Shown: positions 52,094 through 61,198 of the stretch, piece after piece
Position numbering within the stretch: position 1 is the stretch's first letter
How the letters are laid out: the number at the start of each line of letters is the position of its first letter
Assembly (NCBI GenBank): GCA_964560205.1
Contig: CAZLKT010000001.1
Span: 1 to 64,000 of the forward strand
Direction: 5' to 3'
Source: CAZLKT01 sp964560205
GTDB taxonomy: Bacteria; Pseudomonadota; Alphaproteobacteria; Holosporales; Holosporaceae
DNA: 64,000 nucleotides
Made by a program: the position numbers and the translations under genes
Notes under the pieces: generated by a model
Databases searched by the model: none
What the model saw: only the letters and a program-made list of their open reading frames with translations
What the model was told of the DNA's origin: nothing

Positions 52094-52570
52094 CTAAAAA
52101 GGAATCTCATCATCCGTAAGGGGCGGCCCCGAGGCGTCCTCTCCGGATGTTGATCCTCCGCCACCTTCTTCATCTCCATATCCCTGAGAAGCGCCCGCAT
52201 ATCCGCCTTCACCCCCCTTGATGCCATCCAAAAGAATCACATCTCCTTTGTATCGAATACAAATTTCATGGGTGCGCTGCTCAACATTGGTTTCAGGGTT
52301 GATAAAGGTACGGCTCTGCAAAGTGCCCTCTACAAAAACCTTACTCCCCTTCTTCAAAAGCCGCTCACATCGCTCAATGAGATACGGATTAAAGATAACC
52401 ACCCTGTGCCACTCCGTGCGATCTTTTCTCTCGCCGGTGGTGCGATCCTTCCACGACTCTGATGTGGCAATGGATAAAGTAACAAATCTTGCCGGCGACT
52501 GACTTTTTGAGGGCTCTGGATCCCGTCCCAAATTTCCAATAAGGGTTACCCTGTTCAAACTATATACCAT
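52094..52570 (-). CDS. ssb: Single-stranded DNA-binding protein
   Basis: SSB protects single-stranded DNA during replication and repair. The 158-residue protein has the OB fold (LNRVTLIGNLGRDPE, FVTLSIATSESWKDR, TEWHRVVIF, VEGTLQSRTF), a Gly-rich linker, and the acidic tail DDEIPF that recruits partner proteins. GAGGAG precedes the ATG at 52570 at ideal spacing. An ATG six codons upstream overlaps that site. It has its own near-consensus promoter and probably shares it with gyrA. Confidence 0.97.
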   Translation of the reverse strand: MVYSLNRVTLIGNLGRDPEPSKSQSPARFVTLSIATSESWKDRTTGERKDRTEWHRVVIFNPYLIERCERLLKKGSKVFVEGTLQSRTFINPETNVEQRTHEICIRYKGDVILLDGIKGGEGGYAGASQGYGDEEGGGGSTSGEDASGPPLTDDEIPF

Positions 52571-52601
52571 GCGAAAGCTCCTCATCACATACTAACCATT
52601 T

Positions 52602-52630
52602 ATCATACGTAAAATCCTCTCAAAAGCCAA
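52602..52630 (-). promoter_or_regulatory. ssb-gyrA promoter
   Basis: On the minus strand TTGGCT (52630-52625), 17 bases, TATGAT (52607-52602), about 32 bases before ssb. I see no LexA box. Confidence 0.6.
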
Positions 52631-52693
52631 ATAAAAAATATGATTTTTTTTCTTGTTTCTTTTTTTCAAAAGAGATTACGGGGGTCCTTCAGT

Positions 52694-52735
52694 GGAAAAT
52701 ATATGGGAAAGAGGAGAAGAAGAAATATATTTTCC
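52694..52735. repeat. Inverted repeat with an all-purine loop
   Basis: GGAAAATATAT (52694-52704) and ATATATTTTCC (52725-52735) pair perfectly over 11 bases. The 20 bases between them on the plus strand are all A or G. It lies between the divergent ssb and rpmH promoters and is not followed by a T-run. Confidence 0.75.
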
Positions 52736-52744
52736 CTGTGTCCC

Positions 52745-52774
52745 TTTACAAAGGGGGCCATGAAAAAGTAAAAT
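52745..52774 (+). promoter_or_regulatory. Promoter of the rpmH-rnpA-yidD-yidC cluster
   Basis: TTTACA (52745-52750), 18 bases, TAAAAT (52769-52774): five of six matches in both boxes, 28 bases before rpmH. Confidence 0.65.
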
Positions 52775-52801
52775 GGTGGCAGATTTCATGAGGAGAAAAG
52801 G

Positions 52802-52939
52802 ATGAAAAGAACTTTTCAGCCCAGTGTGCTTGTTCGAAAGCGTCGTCATGGGTTTCGGGCGCGGATGGCTACAGTAGGTGGTCGGCTTGTTATTTCCCGA
52901 AGAAGACAAAAAGGCAGAAAGCGGTTGTCGGCTCAATGA
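52802..52939 (+). CDS. rpmH: 50S ribosomal protein L34
   Basis: This short gene encodes 45 residues, [20 protein letters not shown] then [20 protein letters not shown] and RLSAQ, a standard L34. GGAG lies 8-10 bases before the ATG. The TGA overlaps the start of rnpA as ATGA, the classic rpmH-rnpA coupling. Confidence 0.97.
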   Translation: MKRTFQPSVLVRKRRHGFRARMATVGGRLVISRRRQKGRKRLSAQ

Positions 52940-53349
52940 GATGCGCATCTTTGCCACAATCTCACGGTGCATGGGAAAGGTTCCGTCAGGTGCCTTTCCG
53001 AAGAAAGATGTCCGAGAATCCTGAGCTTTTGGTAAAAGTTATCACGTCTGAGGATACGGCTTGTGCATCTGGTGCTTTTTTGTATGGCATTGTGGTATCA
53101 AAGAAGCTCGGTAATGCCGTGTGTCGCAATAAAATGAAGAGAAGGGTGAGAGAAGCCTTTCGCATGATTTCTCGGGCTTTTTCCCAAGAAGTTCCTCTGG
53201 AAAAAAGAGCATTCCTGGTGATGTCGTGTTTGGTGCTCTTAAAAGAAAAAGCCTTGGCGAACTTTCCCTTTTCATTGGTTGTGGAACAACTTTCCGCCCA
53301 TGTTGCTCACTTTTTCCCCCACTTTATACAAAAAACTGCCCCCCCATGA
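52936..53349 (+). CDS. rnpA: Ribonuclease P protein component
   Basis: RnpA assists the catalytic RNA of RNase P in trimming tRNA 5' ends. The 137-residue protein has the family core [20 protein letters not shown] then RVREAFR, the basic RNR-like motif that binds RNA. It overlaps rpmH and yidD by 4 bases each. The RNase P RNA gene itself is not in the window. Confidence 0.95.
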   Translation: MRCASLPQSHGAWERFRQVPFRRKMSENPELLVKVITSEDTACASGAFLYGIVVSKKLGNAVCRNKMKRRVREAFRMISRAFSQEVPLEKRAFLVMSCLVLLKEKALANFPFSLVVEQLSAHVAHFFPHFIQKTAPP

Positions 53350-53636
53350 TAAAAACAGAAATTTATGCCTTTTATCTCTGGGTGATGCGTATGGCGGCCC
53401 ACGGAGCGGAACTTCTCTATCTCTCCTGGTTCAGACCCTGGTTTTCTGGACAATGTCGTTTCCATCCCACCTGTTTTCCCTATGTTAAGGAAGCTTTTCT
53501 ACGTTTCTCTCTTGGAAAAGCTCTTTTTTTAAGTATTCGACGCTTATGTCGGTGTCATCCATGGGGTCCCATGGGTGAAGATCCTCTTCCACTTTTTCCA
53601 CCACAAAAAAAAGGACCGTATCATGGAAAAGAATAA
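53346..53636 (+). CDS. yidD: Membrane protein insertion efficiency factor YidD
   Basis: YidD is a small membrane-associated protein that helps YidC. The 96-residue product has the signature QCRFHPTCFPYVKEAF and CRCHPWGPMGEDPLP, closely matching the family's P-x-C-R-[FY]-x-P-T-C and RCHPW...G.DP patterns. It overlaps rnpA by 4 bases (ATGA) and yidC by 14. The frame extends upstream but only the ATG at 53346 begins the family sequence. Confidence 0.94.
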   Translation: MIKTEIYAFYLWVMRMAAHGAELLYLSWFRPWFSGQCRFHPTCFPYVKEAFLRFSLGKALFLSIRRLCRCHPWGPMGEDPLPLFPPQKKGPYHGKE

Positions 53637-55350
53637 AAATATTTTTATTGCAGCCCTTTTGTTCATCATCATCTGGCTTGGGATGGAGCTCTGGAGAAAA
53701 CCAGAAACCCCTTCTAGAGAAACCACTTCTACTCAGAGCAACGCCGTAATGCCTGCTCCTGCCCCGGTGGTGTGTCCTCCCTGTGAGAAAAAAGTATCAC
53801 GAGAGGAAGCCTTATTGCTGACAAAGGACCAGCGCATCGCCATAAACACACAATATCTTCAAGGATCCATTCTCCTCAAAGGGCTTCGCATGGATGATGT
53901 GGCTCTTCGAGCATATCCTGCACAAACAGAGGGGGATGCCCCAGTAGTCATTTTGGCGCCCCTCGAAACACCCCAGGCTTATTATGGAACCTTTCGATGG
54001 GAAAATATGAAGGAAGAAAAAAATATTGAACTTCCTTCAGAAGACACAGTATGGAGCTGTGACGAAACATCTTTTACAGAAGAAAAGCCCATTACACTCT
54101 ACTGGACAAATAATGTTGGAATAAGGTTTGAATATATATTGTCTGTTACTGGGTATATGATTACTGTAAAACAGAATATCTCTAATGGTACTTCTGAGCC
54201 TATCCATGTAAGGGCCGTTGACGTGCTTCACAAAAGTTGTCCAGAAAAATCCCAGGGGATGATTTTTCACGAGGGCGCCATAGGGGTTTTTCAGAATAAA
54301 CTGAGAGAAGTCACCTATGAAAAATGCTATAAGCCTCAAGAGCAGAACCCTCAATTCCTCCATGGAGACGAAAAATATCATGGGTGGATAGGCATTACAG
54401 ACAAATATTGGTTAAGTGCTTTTATTCCAGAGGAAAAAAGTACCATGGGGCGTTTTTATGGTGCTTCTGGAGAAAGAGCTTTTTGCAGTGCAGAAACCTT
54501 TTCTCCTGTACAGGTGGTGGCCCCAGGAGCAACCAAAACAATTACAAGCAATTTTTTTGTGGGACCTAAAAATCTTAAGCTTTTGGAGGGATATAAAAAG
54601 GAATATCATATCGCTCATTTTGATTTAGCAGTGGACTTTGGGTGGTTTTATTTTTTGACAAAGCCATTCTTTTTGATGTTGTCCTTTTTAAAGGAGCTTT
54701 TGGGAAGCTTTAGTCTTGCAATTCTCATCATGACAGTTCTTATTCGTGTGTTGTTCTTGCCTCTATCCATTAAATCACAAAAATCCATGATACGCTTAAA
54801 AAAACTACAGCCAAAAATTGATGCTTTAAAGGCACAATATGCATCCGATAAATTGCGGTTGAACCAGGAGCTTTTAGGACTTTACAAAAAAGAAGGCATT
54901 AATCCCGTTTCTGGATGTCTTCCCATGCTTATACAACTTCCATTTTTCTTTGCTCTTTATAAAGTACTCTTCATTTCTCTGGAAATGCGCCATGCACCTT
55001 TCTGGGGATGGATACGAGATTTATCAGCACCAGACCCAAGCAATATCTTCACAGGATTTGGTCTTTTTTCCTACGAGGTTCCCTTTGGACTTCATATGGG
55101 AGCATGGCCCATCATCATGGGATTGAGCATGTGGCTTCAACAAAAAACTACGGATTCCCCTTTGATGGATCCTCATCAACGATTTCTCCTCACCTATGTC
55201 TTGCCAGCAGTATTTGCATATATGTTTGAAAACTTCCCTGTTGGACTTGTCATTTATTGGACATGGGGAAATATTCTCACCATTGTCCAACAATGGGTCA
55301 TGACAAAATGGATGGGGAAAGGATCACAGTCGTTTTCTCTATCACCGTAG
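53623..55350 (+). CDS. yidC: Membrane protein insertase YidC
   Basis: YidC inserts and folds inner-membrane proteins alone or with Sec. The 575-residue protein has the N-terminal anchor (NIFIAALLFIIIWLGMELW), a large periplasmic beta domain (about 60-340), and the five-helix core with AILIMTVLIRVLFLPLSIKSQ containing the conserved Arg, MRLKKLQPKIDALK-like IRLKKLQPKI, and GCLPMLIQLPFFFALYKVL. AAGGA precedes the ATG at 53623, inside yidD. It is followed by engB. Confidence 0.97.
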   Translation: MEKNKNIFIAALLFIIIWLGMELWRKPETPSRETTSTQSNAVMPAPAPVVCPPCEKKVSREEALLLTKDQRIAINTQYLQGSILLKGLRMDDVALRAYPAQTEGDAPVVILAPLETPQAYYGTFRWENMKEEKNIELPSEDTVWSCDETSFTEEKPITLYWTNNVGIRFEYILSVTGYMITVKQNISNGTSEPIHVRAVDVLHKSCPEKSQGMIFHEGAIGVFQNKLREVTYEKCYKPQEQNPQFLHGDEKYHGWIGITDKYWLSAFIPEEKSTMGRFYGASGERAFCSAETFSPVQVVAPGATKTITSNFFVGPKNLKLLEGYKKEYHIAHFDLAVDFGWFYFLTKPFFLMLSFLKELLGSFSLAILIMTVLIRVLFLPLSIKSQKSMIRLKKLQPKIDALKAQYASDKLRLNQELLGLYKKEGINPVSGCLPMLIQLPFFFALYKVLFISLEMRHAPFWGWIRDLSAPDPSNIFTGFGLFSYEVPFGLHMGAWPIIMGLSMWLQQKTTDSPLMDPHQRFLLTYVLPAVFAYMFENFPVGLVIYWTWGNILTIVQQWVMTKWMGKGSQSFSLSP

Positions 55351-55364
55351 CACACACCATTTGT

Positions 55365-55955
55365 ATGAAAAATCAGCTTATTTTTCCACCATCGTGTCGT
55401 TTTCTTGCAAGTGCTAGCACATTTTCAGCGCTCCCTCCCGAAAGCTGTCGGGAGGTGGCCTTTTGGGGGCGTTCTAATGTGGGAAAATCATCACTTCTTA
55501 ATGCACTCATGGGAAGAAAAAATTTAGCTCGATGTTCCAAAACCCCAGGCTGCACGAAAAGTTTCATTTTTTATGAGGTGCATCCCCTCCTCCACTTTGT
55601 TGATCTTCCTGGATATGGCTATGCAAAAGCCCCATCTTCCATGCAAGAAAAATGGGACTATCTTATGGATGCCTATGTTTCATCTCGCAGAACCCTCTAT
55701 CATATTTATCTCCTCATTGATGGACGCCATGGCGCAAAAGCTTCTGACAATATGGTACGACACTTTTTGGAAGACAAAGGAAAGCCCTATTCCCTCATCT
55801 TCACAAAAAAAGATAAAACATCACCTCTTACTCGACAAAAATGCTTGGATGATGTTATGACATGGAATTTTTCTCTGCCTTATTTTGTCAGCGTTAAAAA
55901 TATGGATGGTATTGCACATCTCAAAAGTAGCATTGAATCACAATTTTTGTTTTAA
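55365..55955 (+). CDS. engB: Ribosome biogenesis GTP-binding protein EngB (YsxC/YihA)
   Basis: EngB is a GTPase needed for 50S subunit assembly. The 196-residue protein has G1 GRSNVGKSSLLN at about 35-46, G2 around TPGCTKSFIF, G3 DLPGYGYAKAP and G4 TKKDK. The ATG at 55365 lies 14 bases after the yidC stop. Longer starts lie inside yidC and lack family similarity. The place after yidC is common in Alphaproteobacteria. Confidence 0.95.
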   Translation: MKNQLIFPPSCRFLASASTFSALPPESCREVAFWGRSNVGKSSLLNALMGRKNLARCSKTPGCTKSFIFYEVHPLLHFVDLPGYGYAKAPSSMQEKWDYLMDAYVSSRRTLYHIYLLIDGRHGAKASDNMVRHFLEDKGKPYSLIFTKKDKTSPLTRQKCLDDVMTWNFSLPYFVSVKNMDGIAHLKSSIESQFLF

Positions 55956-55980
55956 TCGTTTTAACCCAATGGAGTAATTT

Positions 55981-57261
55981 ATGAATACATCATTACCAAA
56001 AAGAAATTCTTCACAAAAAGAATGCTTGCCTCTTGCAGTGCTTATGCTAAGCATCAGTACTCTTTTCATTAATTGGTCTTCCGTGGTTGTTTTTACCTGT
56101 ATGCCTCTTGTTTTAACCAAATATTTTTCCCTTGGTATGTCCAGCACGGGTTCCCTTGAGGGCGCTGTAGAAGGATTTTCCCTTATAACCAGAGCTGTTT
56201 CCGGCATGGTTAGTGATGTGAAGAGAAAAAGAAAAAGCTTTCTTGTCATAGGCTACATCATTTCCCTTGTTTCCCGAGTGATATCTTCCACATCCATTTC
56301 TATGTATATGATGGCGTCTTCCCGTTTCTTAGATAAGTTTGGAAACGGCATTCAAGCAAGTCCTCGAGAAGCATTTATTATGGACCAAGCGCCAAAAGCG
56401 CTTTTAGGAAAATCCTTTGGATTGAATAAAACCTTCGGCATGCTAGGCTCCGCCATAGGGTCCCTTCTTTTGTGGTGGATTTTTCATGTATGGGGAACCT
56501 ACTGGTCAGAAAACCTCTTCCAAATTCTTTGGGGGGCTACTTTCCTTATGTTTATTGCCACAGGACTTCTTATTGTAGGTACACGCGAAACACAGGATAC
56601 ACACACTGAAAAAAGAATTAAAAAAGAAACATACTTTCATAGGCTTTTACAAATCATAGAGGATATAAAAAGCTTTCCCACATCTTATTGGGTTGTCATT
56701 ATTATTTCCTTCCTTTTTAAACTTGGGTATTTCAGTGGTGCATACATTATGCTTTTCGTGCAACGACAGAAATTCACATCTATCCTTGGCATTCCTGTGT
56801 TAAGTGATATAGAAATACCTGCCATGGTTATGTCCATTCAAAATATTTCCTGTGCGCTTTTATCGTACCCCATGGGTTATTTATCAGACCTTCTCAGTCG
56901 TCGAAGTTCAGTGTTTTTGGGATTTACAGCCATGCTATTGTCCCTTCTCTGCTTTAGTTTCGGATCACAATATGCCAGCGTTGTGATAATGGGCATTCTT
57001 CTCTATGGTATACAAATGGGTATGCAGGGGGCTCTTCTGGCACTTCTTTCCACCAGTATTCCTGATAACCTTCGTGGTACAGGCTTTGGGGTTTTTTATT
57101 TTCTCACTGGTATTTCGGTTATCGTTGCCAATAGTGCCATTATGAAGCCCCTGTGTGACTTTTTCACTCCAGAGATAGCCTTTCTCTTTGTATGTCTTCC
57201 CATTTGCTTTGCTTTGGGACTGCTTTTTTCTCTTCCATCCAACCAACCGGAGAAAAAATGA
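55981..57261 (+). CDS. Major facilitator superfamily transporter
   Basis: The 426-residue protein has about twelve hydrophobic helices, with a central cytoplasmic loop (TRETQDTHTEKRIKKE) between the two halves. Family-like motifs include GMVSDVKRKRKSFLVIGY after helix 2 (motif A type G-x3-D-x2-[RK]) and RFLDKFGNGIQASPREAF after helix 4. The substrate cannot be read from the sequence. The esterase gene that follows starts within its stop codon, so the two are coupled. Confidence 0.88.
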   Translation: MNTSLPKRNSSQKECLPLAVLMLSISTLFINWSSVVVFTCMPLVLTKYFSLGMSSTGSLEGAVEGFSLITRAVSGMVSDVKRKRKSFLVIGYIISLVSRVISSTSISMYMMASSRFLDKFGNGIQASPREAFIMDQAPKALLGKSFGLNKTFGMLGSAIGSLLLWWIFHVWGTYWSENLFQILWGATFLMFIATGLLIVGTRETQDTHTEKRIKKETYFHRLLQIIEDIKSFPTSYWVVIIISFLFKLGYFSGAYIMLFVQRQKFTSILGIPVLSDIEIPAMVMSIQNISCALLSYPMGYLSDLLSRRSSVFLGFTAMLLSLLCFSFGSQYASVVIMGILLYGIQMGMQGALLALLSTSIPDNLRGTGFGVFYFLTGISVIVANSAIMKPLCDFFTPEIAFLFVCLPICFALGLLFSLPSNQPEKK

Positions 57262-57938
57262 CTATTTTTCACCTCGGACAACAGAACAACCCAGAGGGTG
57301 TGGTTGTTCTCTTCCATGGATATGGGGCCTCTGCAGCGTCTTTTCTGAGCATAGCAGAGATGTTGTATCAGCATCATCCCACCCTTCTTTTCTTAGTGCC
57401 GGATGGTATAGAACCCCATGAAGGTGATGGAGGCCGTCAATGGTTCTCTCTCAAAGGATTCTCCTTAGAAGAAGACTCCTTTTTAAAAACATTGCACCAA
57501 AAGCTTACGGGCACAGCTTCTGCAGTATATGCTCTTTTAAAAGAGAAATTTCCCTGTGTGGAGCATGCCCCCCTCATTCTAGGTGGTTTTTCCCAAGGAG
57601 CAAGCTTAGCTATTCATATGGGATTATATACCATAGAAACAAAGGGTATTCTCTCCTTTTCTGGCTTTTACCAATCCCGGGAAGACATACCCCCCATTTA
57701 CTCCCCCCCCATTTTTTGGGTCCATGGAAAAGAAGACGAGGTTATTCCCATTTCCCTTATGGAGCAAAGTGTTGCCTCTCTACGCCAGGCACACATCCTT
57801 GTGGATACCATGAAGATCGATAATGTGGATCACAAAATCTCCTCGTCCTGCTTCCCACAAGTCCATCATTGGATAAGAACATGGATTAGTTCATCTGATG
57901 AACCACCGAGATCATCTGATCCAAGGAAATATTTTTAG
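57258..57938 (+). CDS. Phospholipase/carboxylesterase family alpha/beta hydrolase
   Basis: The 226-residue protein is an alpha/beta hydrolase with the oxyanion segment VLFHGYGASAASF, the nucleophile elbow LGGFSQGASLA, the Asp region WVHGKEDEVIPISLM, and a late His in NVDHKISSSCF. These fit the YpfH/acyl-protein thioesterase group. It may hydrolyse short esters or lysophospholipids. Start ATG at 57258 behind GGAG, overlapping the transporter stop. Its last 53 bases overlap the oppositely oriented small secreted-protein gene. Confidence 0.88.
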   Translation: MTIFHLGQQNNPEGVVVLFHGYGASAASFLSIAEMLYQHHPTLLFLVPDGIEPHEGDGGRQWFSLKGFSLEEDSFLKTLHQKLTGTASAVYALLKEKFPCVEHAPLILGGFSQGASLAIHMGLYTIETKGILSFSGFYQSREDIPPIYSPPIFWVHGKEDEVIPISLMEQSVASLRQAHILVDTMKIDNVDHKISSSCFPQVHHWIRTWISSSDEPPRSSDPRKYF

Positions 57939-58119
57939 GAAGCTTGTTTTTAAGAAATGCAATTTTGTCTGATGGAGTTGTCCCCAGCTTCCCTCCAGCC
58001 CGGAGCTTTTCTCTCACCCATTTTTCCACATTTGCTGGGCTTTCCTTTGCATACACATGGCCAGCCCCCCCTAGACAAAAAAGAAAGACCGCATGAAAAA
58101 GAACTTTGTTTACTTTCAT
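57886..58119 (-). CDS. Small secreted protein of unknown function
   Basis: The 77-residue product has a clear Sec signal peptide (KVNKVLFHAVFLFCLGGAGHVYA) and a short charged mature part of about 53 residues (VEKWVREKLRAGGKLGTTPS...), probably helical. GGAG precedes the ATG. I recognise no family. Its 3' end overlaps that of the esterase gene by 53 bases, so the two transcripts are complementary there. A chance frame is possible, but the signal peptide together with a ribosome-binding site argues for a real gene. Confidence 0.6.
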   Translation of the reverse strand: MKVNKVLFHAVFLFCLGGAGHVYAKESPANVEKWVREKLRAGGKLGTTPSDKIAFLKNKLPKNISLDQMISVVHQMN

Positions 58120-58513
58120 TTTATTTCTCCGTTTGTTTTTTTATTATTATATACTCGAAAAAATTAAAACAAAACAAATTTTTACTAAAAAAAACAAATA
58201 AAATTATACCTTGGGAAAATAAACGAATCAAAGCATACCTTCACCCTTTTTTGCAAAAAGGCAAACACTCTTTATTCACACAACATTGTGGAAAAAAACT
58301 GGGAAAAAATTTTTTTCAGGGGAAAAATGGAGAAAAAATCTTTTTTTCCTCCTTTATAAAAAAGTTTTCAACAGGAAAAAATCGCCCCAAAAGCATTTTT
58401 CTTTCAGGGATTTAAGAAAAAATCCACAGGACACCGCCCGTACTATCACCACTATTTTCTTATTATAAAAAAATTAAAAAAGGGTAAAGGATCAGTAGGA
58501 AAAAATTTCCATC
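58120..58513. other. A+T-rich spacer with DnaA-box-like sites, possible replication origin
   Basis: Nearly 400 bases without a gene, beginning with long A/T tracts. It contains TTATTCACA (58272-58280), which matches the DnaA consensus TTATNCACA fully. It also has TTTTCCACA on the minus strand (58295-58287), TTTTCAACA (58365-58373) and AAATCCACA (58420-58428). The rpmH-rnpA-yidD-yidC cluster, often near oriC in bacteria, ends 3 kb to the left. No dnaA, dnaN or parAB is in the window, and the gene direction does not switch here. The origin call is tentative. Confidence 0.35.
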
Positions 58514-58514
58514 G

Positions 58515-58523
58515 TGATATACT
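58515..58523 (+). promoter_or_regulatory. Extended -10 promoter of alaS
   Basis: TG-A-TATACT is a good extended -10 element 33 bases before the alaS ATG. No -35 match is seen at normal spacing. Confidence 0.5.
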
Positions 58524-58555
58524 CTTTCCCAGAATCATCTCGGTGGTATTTTCCT

Positions 58556-61198
58556 ATGAAAACGCAGGATATCAGGAAGAAATTTCTTCATTTTTTTGAA
58601 AAGCATGGACATAAAGTTCTCCCTTCTGCGTCGCTGTTACCAGAAGACCCGACGCTTCTTTTTACAACGGCTGGCATGGTGCCATTTAAGGACTATTTCA
58701 CACGAAAAAAAGAACCACCCTTTCCAACGGCTGCCACAAGCCAAAAGTGTGTACGAGCTGGAGGAAAGCATAACGATTTGGAACAGGTGGGGTATACAAA
58801 GCGGCATCATACTTTCTTTGAGATGTTGGGTAACTTCTCCTTTGGAGATTATTTTAAGCGAGACGCTATTTTTTATGCCTGGACCTTTCTGACAAAGGAG
58901 CTGCTCCTTCCAGAGGAGAAACTTTCTGTAACCGTTTTTCATACTGATGATGAGGCCAGGATGCTCTGGAAAGAGATTGCAGGACTTCCGGATGAGCGCA
59001 TTTATTCCATCGATACCGATGATAATTTTTGGTCCATGGGTAACACAGGGCCATGTGGACCTTGTACAGAGATATTTTATGACCATGGGGAAGATGTTTT
59101 TGGTGGACCTCCTGGATCGGCTCATGCAGATGGGGATCGCTTTGTGGAAATATGGAATATTGTCTTTATGTCCTATGAAAAAATTCAAAAGGGTGACGAC
59201 ATTGAAACCATTCCTCTCCTCAACTCTTCCATTGATACTGGCATGGGCTTAGAAAGGCTAGCCACAATTCTTCAAGGGGTGAAGGATAATTTTGAAACAG
59301 ATATTCTCAAGGCTTTGGTCTTAAAGTGTGAAGAGCTAAGCGGAATATCCTCCAGAGGAGAGAAAAAGTTTTCCCACAGAGTTATTGCAGATCACATAAG
59401 AAGCATATGTTTTCTCATGGCCGATGGTCTTCTTCCTTCCCATGAAGGTCGAGGTTATGTTCTCCGCCGTATTATACGCCGAGCTTTGAGGCATGCTCAG
59501 CATCTTTCCTGTGGTGTCTCTCTTCTTATTGATATTATTCCAACTCTTGTGCGGGAAATGCAGGATCCGTATAGAGAACTTCTTTCCTATGAGTCAGCCA
59601 TCAAAAATACCCTTCTTCAAGAGGGAGAAAAATTTTCACATCTTTTGCAAAAAGGCCTTGTATTTTTGGATGGCTGGAAGAAGGAAAAAGACCCTACCTC
59701 CCATGTTTTTCCTGGAGAAAAAGCCTTTCACCTTTATGATACCTTTGGTTTTCCCTTGGATCTCATTCAAGATATCATGAAGGAGGACGGCATACAGGTG
59801 GATGAAGGCGTTTTTCATCAGTGTATGGAGGCTCAGAAGGCTCGATCAAAGGATTCTTGGGTGGGATCTGGAGAAAAAAGTTTGGAGGATATCTGGATTT
59901 CTTTGGAAAAAAATCATAGTCCCACAGAGTTTGTGGGATATGATAAAACGCAGGACACCTCTTCTGTTTGTGTGATACTAAAGGGAAACGGAAATGACTC
60001 TGCTCAGAGTATTTCCGCGGGAGAAAAGGGAAAAATTATTACCATTTCTACACCATTTTATGGGGAGTCTGGTGGACAGGTGGGAGATAAAGGTATAGCG
60101 CGGACCAAAACAGGAACTTTTCTTATTTCTGACACTCAGAAAAAAGGTGTTTTTGTGGTTCATGACGGGCATGTGGAAAGTGGGTCCATTGGTGTTGGAG
60201 AAGCCATAGATTTGTCTGTGGATACAGTACATCGTCGTCTTACTGCGGCCAATCATTCTGCCACCCATCTGCTCCATGAGGCTCTCCGCCAAGTATTGGG
60301 GAATCATGTGGTGCAGAGGGGGTCTCTGGTATCATCAGAAAAGCTTCGATTCGATTTTAATCATTTTCAAGCACTGACTGTGGAAGAGATAGAAAAAGTG
60401 GAGCGCTTGGTCAATGGACATATTCAAGCCAATCTCCCCATTGATAAGAAAGTTATGAAAAAGGAAGAGGCTTTTTCCCTTGGGGCAATGGCTCTCTTTG
60501 GAGAAAAGTACGAAGACAATGTGAGAGTCATTTGCATGGGAGAGGCTCCTGAAGAAAAGGCAGAAAAAAAGGCTTTTTCCATAGAATTTTGTGGAGGCAC
60601 CCATGCGTCAAGAACTGGAGATATTGGGGTTTTCAAAATCATCGCAGAAGGAAGTGTCTCTTCCGGTGTGCGTCGTGTGGAGGCCGTTACAGGAGAGGGA
60701 GCCGTGGAATTTTTCCAGAAGCTCTTTTATGAAGGAAAATCTGTGGCAGAAAAGCTCCACTGTGGGCTTTTTGATATATGTAAAGCCCTTGATGAAAGAG
60801 CAGAGAAGACATTAAAGAAAAAGGGAGTTTCTCCCTCTTCTTTTCTCTGGACACGGGAAGATATGGGAGACAATACTTTTTGTTTTACCCATACGCAAGA
60901 AGATGTTTCTGTGGATGAGCTGAGAGAAGCTGTGGACAAGGAGAGAGGAGCTATAAAGAAAGGTCTTGTGCTTATAACTTTTTTGCAAAAGGGAAGTTTA
61001 TCTTTTGTTCTCTGTATGGTGGGACGAGAGAAGGATAATGCTTCCCTTATGATCAAAGAAATGATAGCTTCTCTTGGGGAAGGAAATGGTGGTGGACGAA
61101 AGGATTTCGCACAAGGTGGTGGAATTAACCCTGTTCGCCTTTCAGATATACGTACCTTTTTCCGTCAATGGCTTATACAAGGAGGAACCCTCTCATGA
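58556..61198 (+). CDS. alaS: Alanyl-tRNA synthetase
   Basis: AlaRS charges tRNA-Ala and clears mischarged serine and glycine. The 880-residue class II enzyme begins MKTQDIRKKFLHFFEKHGHK, has the motif TTAGMVPFKDYF, RAGGKHNDLEQVGYTKRHHT, the tRNA-binding section, the editing-domain zinc motif NHSATHLLHEAL and CGGTHASRTGDIG, and a DHHA1 C-terminal domain (GGGRKDFAQGGG). The ATG at 58556 fits the family start. Upstream codons from 58514 do not. It heads the alaS-ddl-prmA operon. Confidence 0.97.
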   Translation: MKTQDIRKKFLHFFEKHGHKVLPSASLLPEDPTLLFTTAGMVPFKDYFTRKKEPPFPTAATSQKCVRAGGKHNDLEQVGYTKRHHTFFEMLGNFSFGDYFKRDAIFYAWTFLTKELLLPEEKLSVTVFHTDDEARMLWKEIAGLPDERIYSIDTDDNFWSMGNTGPCGPCTEIFYDHGEDVFGGPPGSAHADGDRFVEIWNIVFMSYEKIQKGDDIETIPLLNSSIDTGMGLERLATILQGVKDNFETDILKALVLKCEELSGISSRGEKKFSHRVIADHIRSICFLMADGLLPSHEGRGYVLRRIIRRALRHAQHLSCGVSLLIDIIPTLVREMQDPYRELLSYESAIKNTLLQEGEKFSHLLQKGLVFLDGWKKEKDPTSHVFPGEKAFHLYDTFGFPLDLIQDIMKEDGIQVDEGVFHQCMEAQKARSKDSWVGSGEKSLEDIWISLEKNHSPTEFVGYDKTQDTSSVCVILKGNGNDSAQSISAGEKGKIITISTPFYGESGGQVGDKGIARTKTGTFLISDTQKKGVFVVHDGHVESGSIGVGEAIDLSVDTVHRRLTAANHSATHLLHEALRQVLGNHVVQRGSLVSSEKLRFDFNHFQALTVEEIEKVERLVNGHIQANLPIDKKVMKKEEAFSLGAMALFGEKYEDNVRVICMGEAPEEKAEKKAFSIEFCGGTHASRTGDIGVFKIIAEGSVSSGVRRVEAVTGEGAVEFFQKLFYEGKSVAEKLHCGLFDICKALDERAEKTLKKKGVSPSSFLWTREDMGDNTFCFTHTQEDVSVDELREAVDKERGAIKKGLVLITFLQKGSLSFVLCMVGREKDNASLMIKEMIASLGEGNGGGRKDFAQGGGINPVRLSDIRTFFRQWLIQGGTLS

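Noticed and set aside
55981..57261. An ATP/ADP translocase typical of intracellular bacteria
   Set aside because: Helix pattern and motifs are those of a general MFS transporter. The characteristic translocase motifs are not present.
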